NCBI GenBank assembly: GCA_019246575.1 | Contig: JAFAQG010000461.1 | Span: 1-10,942, forward strand | DNA length: 10,942 nt | Source of the DNA: Acidobacteriaceae bacterium | GTDB lineage: Bacteria > Acidobacteriota > Terriglobia > Bryobacterales > Bryobacteraceae | Reading direction: 5' to 3' | Part shown: positions 6,467-10,942 of the stretch, piece after piece | How positions within the stretch are numbered: the stretch's first letter is position 1 | How the letters are laid out: each line of letters begins with the position of its first letter | Made by a program: the position numbers and the translations under genes | Notes under the pieces: model-generated | Seen by the model: the letters and a program-made list of their open reading frames with translations, nothing else | Told to the model about the DNA's origin: nothing | Databases searched by the model: none

Positions 6467-8611
6467 ATGGCGAGTGTTAAACGATGGATCGGTGCAGCAG
6501 CGATTGCGGTTGTAGCTTCTGCGAACAGCGCGGCCGCAGCGGGGACGGCAGTTGCAGACGCGTCTCTTGATAGCTCCTTGCGGGCCGTACATAACGCATT
6601 ATTTGCGTCCTTTCTTCCGATTGATGAGTTGCCCGACGATCCGCACACTGCCGTGCTTCTCAAGACCGCACGCGAGGATATCTGGCAGGAGGCAGCAAAG
6701 ACTTCAGCCCTGCAGGAATTGCTTGGATCGTTTGCGGACTTGCGCGGGTTCGGGAATAGCTGCGGGATCGCGAACGCGATCAAGGGCGCGGGCAGCGGCT
6801 CCTTTGCAGTACTCTCTCGCGAGAAGCGTGCGGAGGTCTTGCGATTACTGCAAAACTGCGATGCCGTCGAGCCACGGCACTTAGCAGCGACGGTGCGGAA
6901 TTTCTATATCGTAAAGGGCTATGGCGCGGTGCAGGGCGAGCTTACCGGGGTCAAGCTCGATCTGTTCGCACCGGCGGAGTACGTCAAATCGCACATGCCG
7001 CACCTCGCGCCCACGCGGCTGGTTTACGACAGCGGGAAAAAGGAGTTGGTCGAGAGTGATGGCCACGCGATTGATGTATTAATTGTGGGCAGCGGTCCGG
7101 CAGGTTCTGTGCTGGCGCATGAGCTTCGGCGGAATGGAAGGCGCGTGCTGCTGGTCGAGCGCGGCTCGTTCGTGGTCCCGGGGTCGATGGAAACGAGGCT
7201 GATTGACGATCTCATCGATACACGAACATCGATGGACGGAGCGATCCGGATCCGGAATGGTATGGGGGTGGGCGGCGGTTCGCAGGTGAACGTTGATCTG
7301 TGCTTCGCCCCGATTTCGGATGCGATTCGGACGAAGATTGAAAGCTGGCGCAAAGCGGGGCGAATTGCAGCAGATGAGTTCACGCAGCCTGAGCTCGCAC
7401 GCGAGTACGAATGGGTGAAGCGAACCATCGGCACGCGCACGCTCAGGGAGCAGGAGATTAATCGGAACAATCGCGCCTTGTGGGAGGGAGCAAAGCTGTC
7501 CGGGCTTCATCCGAAGCTGTACAGTCTGAACACGTATGCTCCGGGAACCTCGCCATCGCCGGTTACGGATAAACGGTCGGCGGAAAGCGAGTTACTGATT
7601 CCGGCGGTGGAGGATCGCACGAATCCGGTCGGCTTGCTGCCGGATGCCGATGTGCGGCGTGTGCTGTTTCGGCGCGACGGCGAGAGTCTGCGAGCAATTG
7701 GTGTCGAGGTAGCGATGCGATCGACGATTCCGGAGGCGGGCGCCATCGCCGATCCGAACAACTTGAAGCTGCACGCGGGTGAACCGGTCACGATTCATGC
7801 CAGGACAGTGATTTTATCGGCGGGCGCGCTTGGCTCGCCAACGATACTCCTGCGCAGCGGGGTGAAAAACGATCAGATCGGACGCGGTATCGTATTGCAT
7901 CCGTCGATGCCCATCATGGGCCGGTTCGACCATCATATTGACGTGCTGACCGGCACAGAGGCGTCCGTTTATGTCGACGATCACCTAACGGATAGAGGAT
8001 ACGCGCTGGAATCGATGGCGGATCAGCCGCTGTATGCCGCCATCATGAGTCCCGGTCCGGCCCGGCACTCCTACGAAATGATCAAAGCCTTTCGCGACCT
8101 TGCCGGGTTTGGTGTGATGCTCGTCGACACACCTCAACCCAGTAACCGTATTGTGCTCGATGGAAACGGTGCTCCTCAGATCGATTACACACTCTGCGAC
8201 GCGGACAAGGGGCGCTTCGCGCGAGGCGTCGCAGAAGCGGTGCGTGTCATGTTTAAAGCCGGAGCGAAGGAAGTGTACCTTCCTACTACGGAAGACATTT
8301 TAGGCGGGCAGAGCGAGGCGGCGGACATCCGACCTCAGATCCTCAGATCAGCCGACCAGGCGAGCCTGGTAGAGAAGAATCTGAAATTTATCTCGGGCCG
8401 CACGATGATCACGTCCGCGCACATGCAGGGGACCGACAAAATGGGAGCTACGCCGGAGAGCAGCGTTGTGGCTCAAGATTTTCATGTCTGGGGTACGCGC
8501 GGGCTGTACGTCGTGGATGGAAGCATCTTCCCGACATCGGTGGGCGCGAATCCGATGCAGAGCATCTACACGATTGCGAAGATTTTTGCGGATCATTGCA
8601 AGGAAGATTAA
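6467..8611 (+). CDS. Exported GMC-family FAD-dependent oxidoreductase
   Basis: The 714-residue flavoenzyme has an N-terminal export signal (KRW at 5-7, hydrophobic 8-17, ANSAAAAG cleavage area near 20-25). Residues about 30-195 form a helical region (LSREKRAEVLRLLQN, ATVRNFYIVKGYGA) that recalls the small subunit of gluconate 2-dehydrogenase-type enzymes fused to the flavin subunit. The Rossmann motif DVLIVGSGPAGSVLAHEL has its GSGPAG at 208-213, ending in the acidic LLVERG that binds ADP-ribose. GMGVGGGSQVN follows at about 264-274 and ILSAGALGSPTILLRSGV at about 449-466. The GMC C-terminal domain has AHMQGTDKMG with H652 and GANPMQS with N695, matching the His/Asn active-site pair of cholesterol-oxidase-type enzymes. 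It likely oxidises an alcohol or sugar in the periplasm; substrate and acceptor are not deducible. ATG 6467 was chosen because reading further upstream runs antisense into the divergent gene and lacks a signal peptide. There is no Shine-Dalgarno; a -10 box sits directly ahead. Confidence 0.9.
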   Translation: MASVKRWIGAAAIAVVASANSAAAAGTAVADASLDSSLRAVHNALFASFLPIDELPDDPHTAVLLKTAREDIWQEAAKTSALQELLGSFADLRGFGNSCGIANAIKGAGSGSFAVLSREKRAEVLRLLQNCDAVEPRHLAATVRNFYIVKGYGAVQGELTGVKLDLFAPAEYVKSHMPHLAPTRLVYDSGKKELVESDGHAIDVLIVGSGPAGSVLAHELRRNGRRVLLVERGSFVVPGSMETRLIDDLIDTRTSMDGAIRIRNGMGVGGGSQVNVDLCFAPISDAIRTKIESWRKAGRIAADEFTQPELAREYEWVKRTIGTRTLREQEINRNNRALWEGAKLSGLHPKLYSLNTYAPGTSPSPVTDKRSAESELLIPAVEDRTNPVGLLPDADVRRVLFRRDGESLRAIGVEVAMRSTIPEAGAIADPNNLKLHAGEPVTIHARTVILSAGALGSPTILLRSGVKNDQIGRGIVLHPSMPIMGRFDHHIDVLTGTEASVYVDDHLTDRGYALESMADQPLYAAIMSPGPARHSYEMIKAFRDLAGFGVMLVDTPQPSNRIVLDGNGAPQIDYTLCDADKGRFARGVAEAVRVMFKAGAKEVYLPTTEDILGGQSEAADIRPQILRSADQASLVEKNLKFISGRTMITSAHMQGTDKMGATPESSVVAQDFHVWGTRGLYVVDGSIFPTSVGANPMQSIYTIAKIFADHCKED

Positions 8612-8616
8612 GCGCC

Positions 8617-8642
8617 AAAGTTGTACAAGAAAGTTGTACAAT
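8617..8642 (+). promoter_or_regulatory. Toxin-antitoxin operator with twin TTGTACAA palindromes and -10 box
   Basis: AAAGTTGTACAA occurs exactly twice, at 8617-8628 and 8630-8641. Each copy contains the perfect palindrome TTGTACAA (8621-8628, 8634-8641), with centres 13 bp apart, about one helical turn and a bit. TACAAT at 8637-8642 is a 5/6 -10 box overlapping the second palindrome, 6 bases ahead of the antitoxin ATG. The E. coli YefM antitoxin is known to bind paired palindromes with a TGTACA core, so autorepression by the antitoxin-toxin complex is the natural reading. The site begins 5 bases after the oxidoreductase stop codon. Confidence 0.75.
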
Positions 8643-8648
8643 ACCGAT

Positions 8649-8894
8649 ATGAAGGTAAGTGCTGCCTACGCCAAAGCGAATCTCGCCGAGCTGCTCAACG
8701 CCGTCGAACGGGGAAAGACCGTGACCATCTCGCGCTACAACAAGCCGGTGGCCAATTTGGTGCCCGCGAAAGCGGCGGAGAAGCGCAAGCCGAAATTCGG
8801 AACACTAAAGGGCAAAGTCAAGATTGTCGATCCGCACGTTTTCGATCCCATGACGGACGAGGAAGTGGATGCCTTCATCGAAGGCCGCTACTGA
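8649..8894 (+). CDS. Phd/YefM-family antitoxin
   Basis: The 81-residue protein begins MKVSAAYAKANLAELLNAVERGKTV..., the typical Phd/YefM fold: short beta strand, helix with L-x-E-L-L-N-x-V, then ITISRYNKPVANLVP-like strands. Residues 1-45 would dimerise and bind the operator just upstream. Residues 50-81 (FGTLKGKVKIV, FDPMTDEEVDAFIEGRY) are the usual flexible tail that wraps and blocks a PIN toxin. The ATG at 8649 is chosen because the family starts at this Met; the longer in-frame reading from 8466 is antisense-like sequence inside the oxidoreductase gene. There is no Shine-Dalgarno, only CCGAT between the -10 box and ATG, so the message may be leaderless. The stop overlaps the toxin start by one base (TGATG). 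Full usual length, no damage seen. Confidence 0.9.
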   Translation: MKVSAAYAKANLAELLNAVERGKTVTISRYNKPVANLVPAKAAEKRKPKFGTLKGKVKIVDPHVFDPMTDEEVDAFIEGRY

Positions 8895-9265
8895 TGCGCG
8901 TGCTCCTGGATACGCAAGTCGTGTACATTGCGGCCGGGTTGGGCGGAACTGAGTTGCCCAAAAATGTGCGCGAGGTCATGCAAGATCCGGGAACAGAAAG
9001 CTGTCTTAGTTCGGCGTCGGTGATGGAGATTGCGATCAAGAATGTGTTATCGGAGGCACACACGCGCCAAGCAGTTCTCGATCTGCGTGTGACGATCATT
9101 CCGTTCGAGCCACGGCACGCCTACCGCCTCTTCTCGCTTCCGCCCCATCATCGAGACCCGTTCGATCGCATGTTGATCGCCACCGCGCTAGCGGAAGATG
9201 TTCCGCTCGCGAGCGGCGACCGCGTGTTTCGACGGTATAAGGGTTTACAGGTTCTGTGGCGCTGA
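8894..9265 (+). CDS. PIN-domain (VapC-type) ribonuclease toxin
   Basis: The 123-residue PIN protein is a likely Mg-dependent RNase toxin neutralised by the preceding antitoxin. The acidic catalytic residues are all visible: D6 in VLLDTQVV, E45 in SASVMEIAIK, D88/D91 in HHRDPFDRMLIATA, and D109 in ASGDRVFRRY. The HRDPFDRMLIA wording is that of the Sll0205-type branch commonly paired with Phd/YefM antitoxins. One unusual point is LLDTQ in place of the common LLDTH, and no Trp follows it. The start at 8894 overlaps the antitoxin stop by one base, with an AAGG about 9 bases upstream inside the antitoxin gene, so translation is probably coupled, giving antitoxin first. Length is normal and the frame is open. 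RNA target unknown. Confidence 0.9.
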   Translation: MRVLLDTQVVYIAAGLGGTELPKNVREVMQDPGTESCLSSASVMEIAIKNVLSEAHTRQAVLDLRVTIIPFEPRHAYRLFSLPPHHRDPFDRMLIATALAEDVPLASGDRVFRRYKGLQVLWR

Positions 9266-9286
9266 ACGAGGTTTAAGTTTAATTCG

Positions 9287-9912
9287 ATGGCGAGTCTGGC
9301 CCAAGGACAACATTTGACGCTGGAGGAATTCGACCGGCTATACGGCGACCGGAAGCCGTATCACGAATATTGGTTTGGACAGGCAGTGCCCAAAGCGATG
9401 CCAATTTCGCTTCACGGTCTATTGCAAAAAATCCTGCTCATGCGGCTCGATGAAGTTGGTTTCGAAAGTGGCGCTGAGGTCAGGCTTAAGTTAAGCAATA
9501 AGGCGCAGCCGTTAGCGGGCGTGATTGCAACCTCAAAACCTATCGGGTGGCCATACCCACGCAGCCATTCGAAGTCGCTGTTGAAATCCTTTCACCATCG
9601 GATTCGGCACAGTATCTCAATCGCAAATGCCGTATGTATTCGAAATGGGGCATTCAGCACATCTTCGTCTTTGATCCGGAGGACCGCACGGCGCAGGAAT
9701 GGAATCACTCGAAGGGATGTCTCGAAACAGTCGATGCCATGCGGTTTGAAAATGGCGCGACTACTCCGGTGGACAGAATCTGGGCCGAACTCGACAGTCG
9801 AGCCAAACGGCTCGACTCATTGCCGACTAATCTTTCGGCGCGATTCCGAGCGATTTCATCTTGCGATAGAGGTTGCTACGCTCCAGGCCGAGCAGCTCGG
9901 AAGCACGACTGA
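9287..9912 (+). pseudogene. Frameshifted Uma2-family (PD-(D/E)XK-like) gene
   Basis: Two adjacent frames together encode one Uma2 protein. The first, from ATG 9287, gives HLTLEEFDRLYGDRKPYHEYWFG and later GVIATSKPIGWPYP. The second, usable from about 9556, gives PTQPFEVAVEILSPSDSAQY and IQHIFVFDPEDR. Adding one C to the CCC run at 9556-9558 restores continuous PYPTQPFEVAVEILSP, the family's usual wording, so a single-base deletion explains the break. The family normally has a PD-V motif before IAT; here it reads LAGV, so the likely catalytic Asp is Gly. The restored tail runs about 86 bases into the end of the convergent regulator gene and is not family-like after LDSLPT; a TAA at 9828-9830 lies in the third frame. 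Uma2 proteins are putative nucleases of unclear role, often scattered in large copy number. Decay is the best reading; a sequencing error could explain only the frameshift. Confidence 0.82.
9796..9817. terminator. 9-bp perfect hairpin between convergent genes
   Basis: AGTCGAGCC (9796-9804) and GGCTCGACT (9809-9817) pair perfectly around the loop AAAC. It starts 9 bases beyond the regulator stop codon on the minus strand and lies at the end of the Uma2 reading on the plus strand. There is no T-run on either side, so it is not a classical intrinsic terminator. It may still act as a bidirectional end point or mRNA 3' stabiliser. Confidence 0.4.
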
Positions 9913-10942
9913 CGTTGCCTCCTGTCTCCTCGAGTTTGCGCAAAATGTAATCGCGCTCTGCGGCCTCTTTCACCTCGTGCAGGCTGCCGAATCCATCGCT
10001 TTGTTTGGTTTGGGGCTTGCGACCCCAATCGGGGGGCAGGTGGCGCGCTTCGATTCGCGATTGCGGGTAGAGGATGACGAGGCGCTCCGTCAGGTTTCGG
10101 AGCTCGCGAACATTGCCCGGCCACGTATAGGAGATGAGCGCTGCGGCTGCATCATCGCTCAACTGTTTCGGCTTTCGTCCGTATTCTCGTGCGAAGTGGC
10201 GGAGGAAGTGTGAGGCGAGCAACGGGATATCTTCGACGCGCTCGCGCAGCGGAGGCACGGTAAATGGAATCACATTCAGGCGGTAAAAAAGATCCTCGCG
10301 GAAATTCCCGCGCTCGATCTCCTTTTCGAGGTTCTTGTTGGTCGCGGCGATGACGCGGGCATCAACCTGAATGGATTGAGAAGCGCCCACTGGTTCGAAG
10401 CGGTGTTCGTCGAGCGCGCGCAGCACCTTGGCCTGGGTCTTCAGGCTCATGTCGCCAACTTCGTCCAGAAAAAACGTGCCGCCGTGGGCCTGTTGCAGCT
10501 TGCCGATTTTGTGATGGAGCGTGCCGTCCTGATTTTTACGCCGGCTTCCGAATAATTCGGTCTCGATAAGATCCTCGGGCAATGCAGCGCAGTTGACTTC
10601 GACGAAGGGCCCGTTTGCCCGCGGGCTGGAGCGGTGAATGGCGCGCGCGACCAACTCCTTGCCTGTTCCGCTCTCGCCGTAAATGAGGACCCGTCCGTTT
10701 GTCCCGGCCATGAGTTTGAGCTGCTGACGCAAGGCTTTCATCGGAACGCTTTCGCCGATGATCTCGGGCTGGGCCGAGTCTTCCCGCAGCCTTTTCAGCT
10801 CGAGATCCATGCGCCGCTGCTGAATCGCATTTTTCAGAACGACGCTTACTTTGTCTATGGTTAAGGGTTTCTCGATGAAATCGAATGCGCCGAGCTTTGT
10901 GGCCTTCACTGCGGTCTCGATATTGCCGTGACCCGAGATGAT
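9827..10942 (-). CDS. NtrC/NtrX-like response regulator lacking the GAFTGA motif, partial
   Basis: The gene runs off the right edge; 371 C-terminal residues are visible and the first part of the receiver, with its phospho-accepting Asp, is missing. The visible receiver end reads IISGHGNIETAVKATKLGAFDFIEKPL, with the conserved Ser of strand 4 and the Lys of EKP. An AAA+ domain follows: Walker A GESGTGKE (10655-10678), NCAALPEDLIETELFG, Walker B GGTFFLDEVGDM, sensor AARVIAATNK-like stretch, Arg-finger region GNFREDLFYRLNVIPF and sensor II WPGNVRELRN. The C-terminus is a Fis-type helix-turn-helix (GGNVSRASELLGLERSNLYRKMKSLGI). Where GAFTGA should stand there is KNQDGT (10520-10537) with no length change. 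NtrX proteins share the missing loop and the ERSxLxRKxKxLG ending, so NtrX-like is the closest label. The cognate kinase is not in the window. It ends convergent to the Uma2 pseudogene. Confidence 0.9.
   Translation of the reverse strand: MISGHGNIETAVKATKLGAFDFIEKPLTIDKVSVVLKNAIQQRRMDLELKRLREDSAQPEIIGESVPMKALRQQLKLMAGTNGRVLIYGESGTGKELVARAIHRSSPRANGPFVEVNCAALPEDLIETELFGSRRKNQDGTLHHKIGKLQQAHGGTFFLDEVGDMSLKTQAKVLRALDEHRFEPVGASQSIQVDARVIAATNKNLEKEIERGNFREDLFYRLNVIPFTVPPLRERVEDIPLLASHFLRHFAREYGRKPKQLSDDAAAALISYTWPGNVRELRNLTERLVILYPQSRIEARHLPPDWGRKPQTKQSDGFGSLHEVKEAAERDYILRKLEETGGNVSRASELLGLERSNLYRKMKSLGIAPKD

Noticed and set aside
6014..6592. 192-residue version of the small membrane protein
   Set aside because: The first 55 residues are Arg/Cys-rich, antisense to the oxidoreductase signal region, and precede the natural hydrophobic protein start at 6427 or 6418.
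8466..8648. Longer antitoxin reading starting inside the oxidoreductase gene
   Set aside because: The extra 61 residues are out-of-frame shadow of the GMC C-terminus; Phd/YefM proteins begin at the MKVSAAYAK Met.
9913..10213. Continuation of the ATG-9287 frame to 10213
   Set aside because: After the frameshift this frame is antisense to the response regulator and loses all Uma2 resemblance.

Overview
The window looks like chromosomal DNA from an Acidobacteriota-type bacterium, moderately GC-rich by eye. The main clue is a 1156-residue Oar-like TonB-dependent receptor with an N-terminal carboxypeptidase-regulatory domain. Supporting clues are a Uma2-family gene with acidobacterial-style wording, a secreted GMC oxidoreductase and a VapC-type toxin-antitoxin pair. 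The taxonomic call is inference from family flavour, not from a marker gene. I saw no rRNA, tRNA, CRISPR array or insertion sequence.

Layout. Positions 1-136 hold no gene I can support. A DUF481-type outer-membrane protein gene (137-1255, +) is followed by a 174-base gap and the large TonB-dependent receptor (1430-4900, +). The gap contains a 34-bp concentric dyad, a possible promoter and a strong Shine-Dalgarno. The receptor ends 5 bases from the end of a convergent two-gene minus-strand operon: a small four-helix membrane protein (6014-6427) overlapping by 23 bases a conserved membrane-anchored protein of unknown function (4906-6036). Only 39 bases separate that operon from the divergent exported GMC oxidoreductase (6467-8611, +). 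This gap has a TATACT -10 box placed so that the oxidoreductase mRNA may be leaderless.

Directly after the oxidoreductase come a Phd/YefM-type antitoxin (8649-8894) and a PIN/VapC-type toxin (8894-9265), joined by a TGATG overlap. The pair has its own operator: two exact 12-bp repeats, each carrying the palindrome TTGTACAA, whose TGTACA core is the one known for YefM. Next is a decayed Uma2-family gene (9287-9912) with a one-base deletion in a C run and an apparent loss of the catalytic Asp. A 9-bp hairpin separates it from a minus-strand response regulator (9827 to beyond the right edge). That regulator has the full NtrC/NtrX architecture, but its GAFTGA sigma-54 loop is replaced by KNQDGT.

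How the parts may work together: the first half is an envelope region (outer-membrane protein, TonB-dependent receptor, exported flavoenzyme, small membrane proteins) suited to uptake or periplasmic oxidation of an organic substrate. The substrate cannot be named from sequence. The second half is accessory (toxin-antitoxin, decayed Uma2) followed by a regulator. The observations most worth a second look are the GAFTGA-less regulator, the TGTACA operator with a leaderless-type promoter, the dyad upstream of the receptor, and the Uma2 decay. I found no clear, wholly new multi-gene system.
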